Positions 8,951-18,599 are shown, counted from the first letter of the stretch. The stretch: DNA of 64,000 nucleotides from Mangrovibacterium lignilyticum (GCF_010882175.1 NZ_WKLH01000001.1:947464-1011463); one strand, 5' to 3'. Numbers and translations are program-made. The notes: generated by a model not told the origin, from the sequence alone.

Positions 8951-10102
8951 TCAATAATGACATCGCATGCAGTCATTGGCTCCAATATCTTCGGCTTTAA
9001 CCGATGCCAAGTCTCCGATTTCCATTTCCTCATGCATTTTTGCAAAGGATTCGTAGTAACCATTCTCTTTAAACTTCACATCTGTTTCGCGGTGGCAATT
9101 CACACACCATCCCATCGAAAGATCCGCATTTTGCCTCATGAGGTTCATTTCTTCAACCGGCCCGTGACATTTTTGACAATCGAGTTTAGCGACTCCAACG
9201 TGAATCGCGTGACTAAAGAAAACATGGTCGGGAAGATTGTGCAGACGGACCCACTCAACGGGTTCCTTATTTTCGACAGCATTGACAATTTTTGCAATCT
9301 CAAATTTCCCTGAGTTTGTTCCTTCACGAATTAGAACGTGACAGTTCATACACAAATTCATCGCTGGAATTCCCGCCGATTTGCTGCTCTCCGCTGTGTG
9401 GTGACAATATTTACAATCGATGCCGTTTTCTCCGGCATGAACTTTATGCGAAAATTTAATTGGTTGATCGGGTGCATATCCCTGTGAACGCCCCAGCTTG
9501 ATTGCTTCTTCACTGATCACTTTCCCCTGATAGCCCAAGGATCCCAATAAAACGATTACCGGAATAATACGATATTTAATTCTTCTGAAAAATATTAGTT
9601 CCAATAACGCCCAAGTGATCAACATTCCGAAAAACAAAAAGATAAGCAGATTATTAATGCTTGGTTTAATCGGCTTCGGACCAACCATAGCCATATTGTC
9701 CAGGTAAGCTTTAACTGTTTTCAAGTCTTCCTCTCCAATATTAATCCCCGCATGAACCACTGTAAGCTTATTCCCTACCGGCTCCTCAATTGACGCTTTA
9801 AAGGACTCGAAATCGCGATCGGCATATTTGATCGCAATAGCCATAGCTGAAGGATTCCAGTTTAGGGTGTCGGTTGCTACTAAATTATGGCACGATACAC
9901 AAGATTGTCCCTTGAAATTGAAAGGCAATAACCCTTTAAAAAATCGCTCTCCTCTTTTGATATCATCGTGCGAATGACCGTCAATTAACCCATGTTGCTC
10001 TTCAGCAAACACAAAGGTGGAACTTAAAATAAAAATTAATGTAATTAAGGAAGCTAAAGATAGGAACCTACACATAGGTCTAGCAGGGGACGTTAGTTTC
10101 AT
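8951..10102 (-). CDS. actA: ActA, multiheme cytochrome c subunit of alternative complex III
   Basis: A 383-residue exported multiheme cytochrome and the first gene of the act operon. After a signal peptide (about residues 1-33) comes a small domain with one CVSCH motif. Then follow two hydrophobic segments (about 150-190) and a C-terminal domain with CKYCH, CMNCH, CQKCH, CVNCH and CMRCH, the last ending the protein. That gives six CxxCH motifs: the five usual for ActA plus an N-terminal one. The protein passes electrons from ActB towards ActE and the acceptor. No clear -7 box is seen in the 255 bp upstream. Confidence 0.9.
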   Translation of the reverse strand: MKLTSPARPMCRFLSLASLITLIFILSSTFVFAEEQHGLIDGHSHDDIKRGERFFKGLLPFNFKGQSCVSCHNLVATDTLNWNPSAMAIAIKYADRDFESFKASIEEPVGNKLTVVHAGINIGEEDLKTVKAYLDNMAMVGPKPIKPSINNLLIFLFFGMLITWALLELIFFRRIKYRIIPVIVLLGSLGYQGKVISEEAIKLGRSQGYAPDQPIKFSHKVHAGENGIDCKYCHHTAESSKSAGIPAMNLCMNCHVLIREGTNSGKFEIAKIVNAVENKEPVEWVRLHNLPDHVFFSHAIHVGVAKLDCQKCHGPVEEMNLMRQNADLSMGWCVNCHRETDVKFKENGYYESFAKMHEEMEIGDLASVKAEDIGANDCMRCHY

Positions 10103-10357
10103 GCTTTAAGCTTTAGTTTTATTCTTTTTATCTAGGGTTTTTCAACTCAAAACTTTAACAAACTTCTGGTTTGAAGGTTCTAAGCATAAAATAAAAAAAC
10201 ACTCGAAATACGTTGACCGATTTTAGCGGTTCAATATATATTTTATAGCAGACGACTTAATCACCTGCTTTTAAATCATTTAGATTTAAATATAAGAAAA
10301 CAAAACATCTAATAAAACTATACACATAAAATAATCATAGAAATAATCAATGACAAA

Positions 10358-11467
10358 CTAAAGACTTTGTGTAATTTTCTGCACCAGTTTCATATTATCA
10401 AAAAATTCTTTGGCAACTACACGCAGTATTGTATAAACCGGAATTGCCAGAATCATTCCCAAAATTCCGGCGAACCCACCGGCTGCCATAATCACCAAAA
10501 AAATCTCCAATGGATGAGCTTTGACACTGTTTGAATAAATAAGTGGCTGAAATAAAATATTATCAATGACCTGTACTGCTGCAAATACGATCACCATTAA
10601 TCCCAATAATGGCAAAGTATGCGACGAAAAGTCAGCATGAACATTAACGGCTATTCCAATCAACAGACCAACGGCAGCTCCCATCCAGGGACCGAGATAA
10701 GGAATAATATTAAACAGGCCGCAAAATACGCCAATAACAACGGCATGCCGGAATCCGAGACCGACAATTGTCAATCCAATTGTTACCATAAAACCGACCA
10801 GTAAAACTTCGGCAAGCAAGCCGATAAAATACCTTCTTAATAACAAATGAATGGAATGCATAATGCGATCCGTCCTTTCTTCATATCCGCTGGGCACTAA
10901 AACCATCACACCATCACGAAACATGTTTTCTTCTTTTAAAAAGAAAAAAGTAATAAACGAAACAGCAAAAAATGCCAGCAACAACTCCCCCAATGCCCCT
11001 GCAATGATTCCTACAAAGTTTGAAACCTGTTCCATCCCTAAATGCTCTTTAACTGATCGCTGAAAAAGGTCAGCAAAAAGAGTCTGAGCGGAGTCCACCG
11101 ACTCATTCCCGATTGTCTTCATAAAACGAACTAAGGGTTCATCGATAACAGCAAATACCGCGTCCGGATTAATTGTAGACAACTCAGCAAACTCACTGGC
11201 CAAAAGCGGTATTAAGAAACGGAAAGTACCAAAAACAAGAAGCCAGATAATAATCAAAGTAATAAATGCACTAATGGTTTGATTAAATTTGATTTTACCA
11301 ATTCGTATATTCGTAATCATTCGCACCAACGGTCGCCCCATGAGTGAAAGAATCACCGAAATAATTATATATGTTACAAGAGAGCTGAAATACCACATCA
11401 AAAACAGAAGGACCAAAGCACCTGCTGCGAATAACCAATAACGTGATTTACCTATTAACTGGATCAT
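10358..11467 (-). CDS. AI-2E family transporter (PerM/TqsA-like permease)
   Basis: A 369-residue membrane protein with about eight helices and the family pattern: two helices at the N-terminus, a soluble helical insert, then a conserved block of helices with GFRHAVVIG, IPYLGPWMG and the C-terminal DNILFQPLIYSNSVKAHPLEIFLVI region. Members export small molecules or ions; autoinducer-2 export is shown for only a few, and the substrate here is unknown. It is monocistronic, with divergent response-regulator genes upstream. Confidence 0.88.
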   Translation of the reverse strand: MIQLIGKSRYWLFAAGALVLLFLMWYFSSLVTYIIISVILSLMGRPLVRMITNIRIGKIKFNQTISAFITLIIIWLLVFGTFRFLIPLLASEFAELSTINPDAVFAVIDEPLVRFMKTIGNESVDSAQTLFADLFQRSVKEHLGMEQVSNFVGIIAGALGELLLAFFAVSFITFFFLKEENMFRDGVMVLVPSGYEERTDRIMHSIHLLLRRYFIGLLAEVLLVGFMVTIGLTIVGLGFRHAVVIGVFCGLFNIIPYLGPWMGAAVGLLIGIAVNVHADFSSHTLPLLGLMVIVFAAVQVIDNILFQPLIYSNSVKAHPLEIFLVIMAAGGFAGILGMILAIPVYTILRVVAKEFFDNMKLVQKITQSL

Positions 11468-11635
11468 ATTGAAGGATTTTAAACCAAATTAGAACTTCCA
11501 TAAAAATCAATCAGCATGAATGCTAAAAGCACCAAAGCCAATTTTATAAAATATACATATAAAAACCATAGGAAAATAGCCAAACAGCGAAAGGACAAAA
11601 CTTTTATTCTTTTCTACTGTATGTTTAACAAATTA

Positions 11636-11667
11636 TTGATTTCAATCCACATTTTTTGATAAATTTG
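11636..11667 (+). promoter_or_regulatory. Promoter of the LytTR regulator pair
   Basis: TTG at 11636-11638 and TAAATTTG at 11660-11667 are spaced 21 bp apart. This matches the Bacteroidota sigma-ABfr consensus (TTTG, about 19-22 bp, TAnnTTTG). The ATG follows at 11685. Confidence 0.65.
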
Positions 11668-11684
11668 CTATAGGGACAAAAAGA

Positions 11685-12437
11685 ATGAAGAAAAACAATC
11701 TCAAAGTATTATTAGTCGACGATGAACAGGATGCAAGAGACATCTTGAGGTACTACTTGAATGACATACCCGACATCGGTCCGATTGAAGAGGCTTCAAA
11801 TGCAGAAGAAGCTCTCTTTAAATACATTGACTTTAATCCTGACTTGGTTTTCCTGGACATTATGATGCCGGGACGAAACGGAGATGAGCTAATTGAATTG
11901 TTGAAAAAAAAGGATCCCAATTGCCACATCATTATCGTAAGTGCGCACAAAGAGTCGGCTATCATGGCCATTCAAAATAACATATACGATTTCATTTTGA
12001 AGCCCATTGATTTTGGCATTCTGATCGAAAAGGTTGAAAAGTATCAGTTCATGATGCAAAGCAGCATTGAAGAGAAGTTCAAGAAAGTGCTGAGCATGGT
12101 CGACCAGGGAACCAAACTCAAAATATCATCCACCAACAGTCACATACTGATAGACCCTGCAGATATATTATATTGTGAAGCAGATGGTTCGTACTCTTAT
12201 TTGGTTATGGATAACGGAACAAAAGAACTTGCAAACACTTACCTGGGTAAACTTGAGAAAATATTGGCTGAACAACGCTTTTTCCGCGTCAGCCGGTCTA
12301 TTTTGATCAACCTTGAGAAGCTTTCGCATGTTAATAAAGCAGAAAACACCTGCACTTTAATCGGCACAGACTTTGACGTAGAAATCAGCGGATCCAAAAA
12401 GCAGATTAAGATCTTGTGTGAAATGGATTTAGATTAA
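11685..12437 (+). CDS. LytTR-family response regulator
   Basis: A 250-residue response regulator. Residues 1-125 form a receiver domain with the acidic pair at 12-13, the phospho-acceptor Asp58 in DLVFLDIMMPG and Lys106. Residues about 150-250 form a LytTR DNA-binding domain (DILYCEADGSYSYL and FFRVSRSILINLEKL). Such proteins usually answer a LytS/YehU-type histidine kinase and bind paired direct repeats. No kinase is encoded beside it. The stop codon is 3 bp before the next regulator gene, so the two are co-transcribed from the promoter at 11636. Confidence 0.93.
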   Translation: MKKNNLKVLLVDDEQDARDILRYYLNDIPDIGPIEEASNAEEALFKYIDFNPDLVFLDIMMPGRNGDELIELLKKKDPNCHIIIVSAHKESAIMAIQNNIYDFILKPIDFGILIEKVEKYQFMMQSSIEEKFKKVLSMVDQGTKLKISSTNSHILIDPADILYCEADGSYSYLVMDNGTKELANTYLGKLEKILAEQRFFRVSRSILINLEKLSHVNKAENTCTLIGTDFDVEISGSKKQIKILCEMDLD

Positions 12438-12440
12438 GAA

Positions 12441-13205
12441 ATGATCGACAGACAGATTACAGCAGTTATAATTGACGACAACGAGGATGCGATTTCTTTG
12501 CTTGAAATTTACCTTCAGGCATTTAAAGAGATTGATGTGGTTGATAGTACAACCGATCCGAAACGTGGCGTAAAAATCATCAAGAAGGTACTACCCGACA
12601 TCGTCTTTCTGGATATCGACATGCCCGAAATGAACGGCTTGGAAGTTGGTCAGATCATTTTAGACAGCGAACTAAAAACCGAAGTTGTGTTCACAACAGC
12701 ACACAGCCAATATGCTTTTAATGCGCTAAATATTAAGCCGCTTGATTATCTGGTAAAACCATTTGGGCCCGCAGATCTGATTTCTGTCATCAACCGATTT
12801 AAAACCAAGCTCAAGAACGAAGAATTTGAAAGGCGCATGGATTTTTTCATGCGCACAAACCGAGTTATTCCCAAAATTAAACTGGGCACCCGAACCGGAA
12901 TCATCCTCATCAACCCGGATGACGTCATGCTTATTCGCTCAGATGGCAACTACAGCCGTCTTTATTTGAAAGATGGGAAAGAAGAGCAAATTACTCAAAA
13001 CATTGTAAAAGTTGCGGAAGCACTGGACTCCCCAAACATCCTGAAAGCCAACAGATCTGCTTTCATCAACCTGCAATACCTGAAACGCATTGAGAAAAAG
13101 AAACGAATTTGCTACCTGAAACACAAAGAGATTTCGTTGGAAGAATCAATCAACCGTCCAAGTTTGATTTATTTTGAGAAGCTGAATTGCTTCCCGATTA
13201 CCTAA
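12441..13205 (+). CDS. Second LytTR-family response regulator
   Basis: A 254-residue paralogue-like regulator with the same architecture: receiver domain with Asp58 in DIVFLDIDMPEMNG and Lys106, and a C-terminal LytTR domain (DVMLIRSDGNYSRL and ILKANRSAFINLQYLKRI). It begins 3 bp after the upstream regulator. The two differ widely in sequence, so this is not a recent duplication. The pair may hetero-dimerise or answer one orphan kinase encoded elsewhere; that is inference. Confidence 0.93.
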   Translation: MIDRQITAVIIDDNEDAISLLEIYLQAFKEIDVVDSTTDPKRGVKIIKKVLPDIVFLDIDMPEMNGLEVGQIILDSELKTEVVFTTAHSQYAFNALNIKPLDYLVKPFGPADLISVINRFKTKLKNEEFERRMDFFMRTNRVIPKIKLGTRTGIILINPDDVMLIRSDGNYSRLYLKDGKEEQITQNIVKVAEALDSPNILKANRSAFINLQYLKRIEKKKRICYLKHKEISLEESINRPSLIYFEKLNCFPIT

Positions 13206-13245
13206 AAAAATACCGGTTTCAATGTTTCCACTGACAACCGGTACT
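13203..13245 (-). terminator. Terminator of lon
   Basis: An 8-bp stem (13211-13218 with 13236-13243) is followed on the minus strand by a run of seven T at 13204-13210. It lies about 25 bp past the lon stop codon. It may also slow plus-strand transcripts from the regulator genes. Confidence 0.7.
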
Positions 13246-13269
13246 CTATATTTTCGCTCTAAATAGCTA

Positions 13270-15699
13270 TTATTTCTTCAAAAGTACATACTCCAGCACT
13301 TCGCTGATCGTACTCACAAACCGGAACTTTAAACCTTTCAGGTAAACATCTTTTATTTCTTCCAGGTTTTTACGGTTATCTTCAGACATAATGATCTCCT
13401 TGATTCCAGCACGCTTAGCTGCCAGAATCTTTTCCTTTATACCTCCAACCGGCAACACTTTTCCGCGCAGGGTGATTTCACCTGTCATTGCCATGTTTTT
13501 CCGGACTTTTCGCTTCGTCATTGTCGATGCCAGCGATGTCACCATCGTAATCCCGGCTGAAGGACCATCTTTCGGAATAGCACCTTCCGGAACATGGATA
13601 TGCCAGTTACTATTGTCGAAAACATTGTTATCAATGTCCAACTCATCAGTATGAGACTTCAAATACTCCAAAGCCAGCATGGCTGACTCTTTCATCACCT
13701 CGCCCAGGTTTCCGGTCAATGTCAATGCGCCTTTACCCTTACTCTGACTCGATTCAACATAAAGGATCTCACCTCCCATGGCCGTCCAGGCTAAGCCGGT
13801 AACTACTCCCGGAAATTCATTTCCCTGGTAGGTTTCACGCGAATATTCGAAAACGCCCAAATATTCCCGGATATCAGCCTCTGTTAATTCAACATTGTAC
13901 GAATCTTCAAAAGCGATTTTACGGGCTACACGACGGATAACCTTAGCTATTTTTTTATTCAATTCCCGAACACCGGATTCACGCGTATACTTATCAACGA
14001 TCAATTCCACAATATTGCTTGGAAAAATAAGCTGACCTTCCGTTAATCCGTGATTTTCCAATTGTTTCGGGATTAAGTGACGGTTGGCGATTTCGATCTT
14101 TTCTTCCAGAATATAGCCATTTACATCGATCAGTTCCAGACGATCGCGCAGTGGCGGCGAAATGGGACCCAATGTATTGGCCGTAGCAATGAACATCACT
14201 TTTGACAAATCATACTCCAGCTCAATATAATTATCGTGGAATTCCATATTTTGTTCAGGGTCCAAAACCTCCAACAAAGCAGACGCTGGGTCTCCGTGGA
14301 AATCACTCGAAACCTTGTCTATCTCATCCAAAATAAAAAGCGGATTGGAAGATTTCGCCTTCTTAATATTCTGCAAAATCCGACCAGGCATCGCGCCAAT
14401 ATAGGTCTTGCGGTGTCCTCGAATTTCAGATTCATCATGCAAACCGCCCAAACTCATTCGAATATATTTTCGACCAAGTGCCTTAGCAATAGATCTCCCC
14501 AATGAGGTTTTACCAACTCCCGGAGGGCCGTACAAACACAGAATGGGGGCTTTCATATCTTTTTTCAATTTCAGAACAGCGAGGTGTTCCAAAATACGTT
14601 CTTTTACTTTCTCGAGACCGTAATGCTCTTCATCCAAAATCTGTTCTGCATGCCGCAGGTCGAAGTTGTCTTCGGTATATTCATTCCACGGTAAATCCAA
14701 TAGCGTCTGACAGTAGGTAAACTGAACAGAATACTCACCGGCGGCAGGATTTAAACGCGCAAGTTTTGTTACTTCTTTCTCGAAAAAAGCACCGACTTCT
14801 TCCGACCATTTCTTGTCTTTCGCAGCTTCACGAAGATCGGCAATCTCTTGCTCAATGGGATTTCCACCCAACTCATTCTGAATGGTTTTTATCTGCTGAT
14901 TTAGTAGATATTCCCGTTGTTGCTGATCGAGTTCCAACTTCACTTTGGACTGAATATCCTTCTTCAGCTCCAACATCTGAACCTCCTTCACCAAATAAGA
15001 AATCGCTTGAATACCACGTTCGCGCAAATCGGCTACTTCAAGCAAACTTTGTTTCTCATCGACTTTTAAATCCGTGTTCGAGCAAATGAAGTTGATCAGG
15101 AAAGTAGAGTTCTCGATATTCTTGACCGCAAAACTGGCTTCAGGCGGCACATTTGATGAGTATTGTGCAATCTTAATCGACAAATCTTTCAAAGAGCCAA
15201 CAATGGCACTAAACTCAGCAGTATCCGCCTCTGTTGTGACTTCCTCCAAGAGATTTACACGAGCCTTGAAGTAAGGAAACTCTTCCAAATACTCCACCGC
15301 TTCGAACCGACGTTTTCCCTGAATGATAACCGATGTAGAACCATCCGGCATTTCAAGAATCTTCAAGATCTGAGCAACTGTTCCTATTTTATATAAATCC
15401 TTCTCTTCCGGATCATCAACAGCCCCATCGATTTGTGTGACGGTTCCCAATAACTTATCGGAGCGAAACACTTCCTGGATCAGCTTTAACGATTTTTGAC
15501 GACCAACTGTAATCGGAATTACCACACCCGGGAATAAAACTGTATTCCGAAGCGGCAATATTGGCAGTATATCCGGAGCCTGGAAGTTTTTCAATTCCTG
15601 CTCATCTCCATCCGCAATGATCGGGATCATCTCGCTATCATCTTCTGAAATACCGCTAAATATCATAGTCTTTACTACTTGTTCTTTTTTATTTCCCAT
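13270..15699 (-). CDS. lon: ATP-dependent protease Lon
   Basis: An 809-residue LonA protease. It has an N-terminal substrate-binding domain (ILPLRNTVLFPGVVIPI), a central coiled coil, an AAA+ module with Walker A GPPGVGKTS and Walker B FILDEIDKV, and a C-terminal protease domain. The catalytic serine lies in PKDGPSAG and the lysine in GGIKEK. It degrades misfolded and regulatory proteins in the cytoplasm. The gene stands alone between a terminator and a 106-bp gap before the GlmU-like gene. No clear heat-shock promoter was recognised. Confidence 0.97.
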   Translation of the reverse strand: MGNKKEQVVKTMIFSGISEDDSEMIPIIADGDEQELKNFQAPDILPILPLRNTVLFPGVVIPITVGRQKSLKLIQEVFRSDKLLGTVTQIDGAVDDPEEKDLYKIGTVAQILKILEMPDGSTSVIIQGKRRFEAVEYLEEFPYFKARVNLLEEVTTEADTAEFSAIVGSLKDLSIKIAQYSSNVPPEASFAVKNIENSTFLINFICSNTDLKVDEKQSLLEVADLRERGIQAISYLVKEVQMLELKKDIQSKVKLELDQQQREYLLNQQIKTIQNELGGNPIEQEIADLREAAKDKKWSEEVGAFFEKEVTKLARLNPAAGEYSVQFTYCQTLLDLPWNEYTEDNFDLRHAEQILDEEHYGLEKVKERILEHLAVLKLKKDMKAPILCLYGPPGVGKTSLGRSIAKALGRKYIRMSLGGLHDESEIRGHRKTYIGAMPGRILQNIKKAKSSNPLFILDEIDKVSSDFHGDPASALLEVLDPEQNMEFHDNYIELEYDLSKVMFIATANTLGPISPPLRDRLELIDVNGYILEEKIEIANRHLIPKQLENHGLTEGQLIFPSNIVELIVDKYTRESGVRELNKKIAKVIRRVARKIAFEDSYNVELTEADIREYLGVFEYSRETYQGNEFPGVVTGLAWTAMGGEILYVESSQSKGKGALTLTGNLGEVMKESAMLALEYLKSHTDELDIDNNVFDNSNWHIHVPEGAIPKDGPSAGITMVTSLASTMTKRKVRKNMAMTGEITLRGKVLPVGGIKEKILAAKRAGIKEIIMSEDNRKNLEEIKDVYLKGLKFRFVSTISEVLEYVLLKK

Positions 15700-15805
15700 T
15701 ATTCTAGTTTGAAAGGCAAACCTGACAATCTGACGTCGTCACCTGCCGATTACACCAAGCATCTAAATTGGCAATCACCATGCCAAATCCCAGATTCATT
15801 CGATC

Positions 15806-16990
15806 TTAAAACTTTCGGGAGACCGCCGATTTATCAAAAATTGCTGTCAACAAGCGTTGGTCAGCGTCCGTCAACACAGTGGAGCGACGAGCCATGACCT
15901 GCGCTGCTGTTCCAAAAACCGTTTTCAATTGATGAACTTTATAGCCATGAACGCCACCATCCGAAAACGAAGGAACAAACTGACGCGGAAAACCTGCACC
16001 ATGAATATTACAACCGACTCCAACAACTGTTCCGGTATTAAACATGGTATTAATTCCGGCTTTAGAGTGGTCACCCATAATTAATCCACAAAACTGCAGA
16101 CCGGTTCGGACAAATTTACCTTCCGGATAACTCCACACTTTAACCTTATCGTAGGTATTCTTAAGATTCGAAACATTGGTACCAGCCCCTAAGTTACACC
16201 ATTCTCCCAATACTGAGTGTCCTAAAAAGCCATCATGTCCTTTATTGCTGTATCCAATCAAAATAGAATGGCTAATTTCTCCACCGACCCTGCAATAAGG
16301 GCCGATACTAACCGGTCCGTATATTTTAGAGCCCAAATTAACGACCGAATGTTCGCCCAGGGCCAATGGTCCTCGAATCAGGGCACCTTCCATAATTTCA
16401 GCACCTTTCCCGACATAAACAGGACCAGCACTGGCATTAATCGTGGCGAACTCAACACGTGCACCTTCCTCTACAAAAATATTTTCAGGAGCAATCACGT
16501 TATTCGAACCACTCAAGGGGGCTGACTGGCGCCCGGCGGTCACCAATTCAAAATCGAGCTGAAACTGATTACCACTCGCCTCATTCAAATCCCATGCGTA
16601 TCGAATGTTATCCAGATGACCGTCAAAATTGTCCCACTTGATTGTCTCCGACAAAGCCGGATAAGATTTTACCTGAGCCGCTGGAACCCGAAGTGCAACA
16701 GGAATTCCCTGCCATTTAATCCCCTCGAAACTCTTCAGCTCTTTCACTTGCTTCGCCAATTCATCATTCGGGCAAATATGTGCCGAAATCAAGAGATTAT
16801 CCTCCGCCAGTGTCAATGGAAACTTTTCTTTCAAATACAATTCTGTTTTGAACGAATAATTTCCGCTCAAACGAAGTTTCCATTTCTCAAAAATAGTCAA
16901 GATACCGGTACGTAAAGAAGCTACCGGACGGGTATAACAAAGTGGAAGTAAGCAGTTGCGCTGATCTGTTTCAAATAGGATTATATTCAT
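15806..16990 (-). CDS. GlmU-like putative sugar nucleotidyltransferase
   Basis: A protein of about 394 residues with an N-terminal nucleotidyltransferase-like part (MNIILFETDQRNCLLPLCYTRPVA) and a C-terminal left-handed beta-helix of hexapeptide repeats. It resembles the Bacteroidota GlmU-family proteins that lack the canonical GlmU pyrophosphorylase signature, so the reaction is uncertain. A start at 17011 is open, but the ATG at 16990 gives the family N-terminus. It lies downstream of the L31 gene but is separated from it by a terminator. Confidence 0.8.
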   Translation of the reverse strand: MNIILFETDQRNCLLPLCYTRPVASLRTGILTIFEKWKLRLSGNYSFKTELYLKEKFPLTLAEDNLLISAHICPNDELAKQVKELKSFEGIKWQGIPVALRVPAAQVKSYPALSETIKWDNFDGHLDNIRYAWDLNEASGNQFQLDFELVTAGRQSAPLSGSNNVIAPENIFVEEGARVEFATINASAGPVYVGKGAEIMEGALIRGPLALGEHSVVNLGSKIYGPVSIGPYCRVGGEISHSILIGYSNKGHDGFLGHSVLGEWCNLGAGTNVSNLKNTYDKVKVWSYPEGKFVRTGLQFCGLIMGDHSKAGINTMFNTGTVVGVGCNIHGAGFPRQFVPSFSDGGVHGYKVHQLKTVFGTAAQVMARRSTVLTDADQRLLTAIFDKSAVSRKF

Positions 16991-17019
16991 TTCAGAAAGT
17001 TTAACTATCAAAATTAAGA

Positions 17020-17049
17020 TAAAAAAAAAGCTTCGCGAAAGCGAAGCTC
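17020..17049 (-). terminator. Terminator of rpmE2
   Basis: A perfect stem (17029-17035 with 17042-17048, closing a short loop) is followed on the minus strand by nine T. It is a textbook intrinsic terminator just after the L31 stop codon. Confidence 0.9.
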
Positions 17050-17072
17050 TAATTTATCGTAGTATACGTCAA

Positions 17073-17336
17073 TTATTTCTTACGTGAATCCATGTGTTTC
17101 TGGTAACGGTTCATGAATTTGTCCACACGACCTGCCGTGTCAACTAATTTCATTTTACCAGTGTAAAATGGATGAGAGCTGCTTGAAATCTCCAGTTTAA
17201 CAACCGGATATTCAACGCCTTCAACTACTTCGGTTTCCTTTGTCTGAATGGTAGACTTAGTCAAAAACACAGTACCGTCTGACATATCTTTGAATGCCAC
17301 CGTACGATAATTATCTGGATGTATTTCTTTTTTCAT
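17073..17336 (-). CDS. rpmE2: 50S ribosomal protein L31 type B
   Basis: An 87-residue ribosomal protein L31 of the type B (zinc-free) form. It starts [19 protein letters not shown] and contains the [11 protein letters not shown] segment. It has no cysteines, so it lacks the Cys4 zinc site of type A L31. In many bacteria type B replaces the zinc form when zinc is scarce; whether a type A copy exists elsewhere is unknown. It has its own promoter (17374-17404) and terminator. Confidence 0.95.
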   Translation of the reverse strand: MKKEIHPDNYRTVAFKDMSDGTVFLTKSTIQTKETEVVEGVEYPVVKLEISSSSHPFYTGKMKLVDTAGRVDKFMNRYQKHMDSRKK

Positions 17337-17373
17337 CTCTGATCTCTTTTACTACATTATTACAATCGGGGTG

Positions 17374-17404
17374 CAAATATACATACACCTATTAAAATCC
17401 CAAA
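17374..17404 (-). promoter_or_regulatory. Promoter of rpmE2
   Basis: On the minus strand TTTG (17404-17401) and TATATTTG (17381-17374) are separated by 19 bp, a near-perfect match to the Bacteroidota housekeeping promoter. The start codon is 38 bp further on. No zinc-uptake-regulator palindrome was noticed. Confidence 0.75.
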
Positions 17405-17411
17405 GCTTTTT

Positions 17412-18599
17412 TTATTTTTTTTCACCAACTTTTTCAGCATTAATGATTGGTGCCCGTTCAAATGGCTTATTTCGGTCGAATAAATAGCGCATAGTGTAAT
17501 GCGTTTTCGTGTGTTTACCACCAACCGATTCATACAAAGACACAACCTTCGGATTAAAATCGCCAGCCCAACTGAGCTCCATTTCCTTGTACCAATTTTT
17601 GCGATACATAACCGGACGCAGGTGCCAAAACATCGCTGCGTCGACTCCGGAACGCTGGAATTTCGGCACAATTCCAATAATTAAGCTACGCGTACGCGTC
17701 ATCGTTTTGCGCTTTTTTAGCCACATGAACTTCAAAATACCCCATAAATTCAGCTTACCTTTCATTTTTATCAGAATCTGATTCAAATCGGGTACCATTA
17801 CAAACAAAGCGATCGGCTCGTCTTCGTGATACGCGAACCAAATAAATTCGGGCTCTAAAATGGGCTTTGCCGACTTCAAAAAGTCCCGCAAATCATCTTT
17901 ATCCAATGGCTTAAAATGCTCGTGAAAACGCCAGGCATTATCATAAACAGTAGCAAAATCGTCAATAAATTGGTCTTTCTTGTCCCACGAGAAATGTTCG
18001 AACCTAAATTGAGGCTTTTTAGCAACCCACTCCGCAACTTTCCAGAAACGGTCCGGCAACTCGGGCAAAGTAGTATCCAAGTGATAGCTAAACTGCTGGA
18101 AATACATTTTAAATCCGTACTCTTCGAATAACTTCTGGTAGTACTTCGGGTTGTAGGGCATACCGAATCCTTGTGGCATAAAACCATCAACCAACAGCCC
18201 CCAATTCATATAGTTCTCGCCAAAATTAACAGGCCCATCCATAGCCTCCATATTTCTTTCTTTCAGCCAATCGCGAGCAGCATTGAACAATTTATTGGCC
18301 GCTTTTTGGTCATCAACACACTCAAAAAAGCCACATCCTCCAGTTGGCTGCTCAAAGGTATTCGACTTATCGTAGTTAATGAAAGCACCAATGCGTCCAA
18401 GCAATTTCCCGTCCCCACTGGTAAGCACCCAACGAATCGCTTCTCCGTTTTTAAAAGACGGATTCTTTTCCGGGCTGAATGTATCTTCAATCATCCCTTC
18501 GATTGGTGGCGCCCAGTTCGGATCGCCTTTATAAACTATGTGCGGAACCTTGTGAAATAGTTTCCGGCTTGGAGCATTGTCGACAATTTTTAGTTGCAT
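17412..18599 (-). CDS. GNAT-like acyltransferase-fold protein, copy 1
   Basis: A 395-residue cytoplasmic protein of a family common in Bacteroidota and usually annotated as hypothetical or N-acetyltransferase-like. Visible conserved blocks are YKGDPNWAPP near the N-terminus, GPVNFGENYMNWGLLVDG, an aromatic-rich centre, and a C-terminal GNAT-like block (MELSWAGDFNPKVVSLYESVGGK). It is clearly paralogous to the next gene, 65 bp upstream, and the two are probably one operon. The substrate is unknown; amino-acyl or fatty-acyl transfer is possible. Confidence 0.7.
   Translation of the reverse strand: MQLKIVDNAPSRKLFHKVPHIVYKGDPNWAPPIEGMIEDTFSPEKNPSFKNGEAIRWVLTSGDGKLLGRIGAFINYDKSNTFEQPTGGCGFFECVDDQKAANKLFNAARDWLKERNMEAMDGPVNFGENYMNWGLLVDGFMPQGFGMPYNPKYYQKLFEEYGFKMYFQQFSYHLDTTLPELPDRFWKVAEWVAKKPQFRFEHFSWDKKDQFIDDFATVYDNAWRFHEHFKPLDKDDLRDFLKSAKPILEPEFIWFAYHEDEPIALFVMVPDLNQILIKMKGKLNLWGILKFMWLKKRKTMTRTRSLIIGIVPKFQRSGVDAAMFWHLRPVMYRKNWYKEMELSWAGDFNPKVVSLYESVGGKHTKTHYTMRYLFDRNKPFERAPIINAEKVGEKK

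Noticed and set aside
8851-9063. Longer ActB starting at 9063
   Set aside because: It would overlap actA by 113 bp and add 71 residues without family similarity; the ATG at 8850 gives the expected N-terminus.
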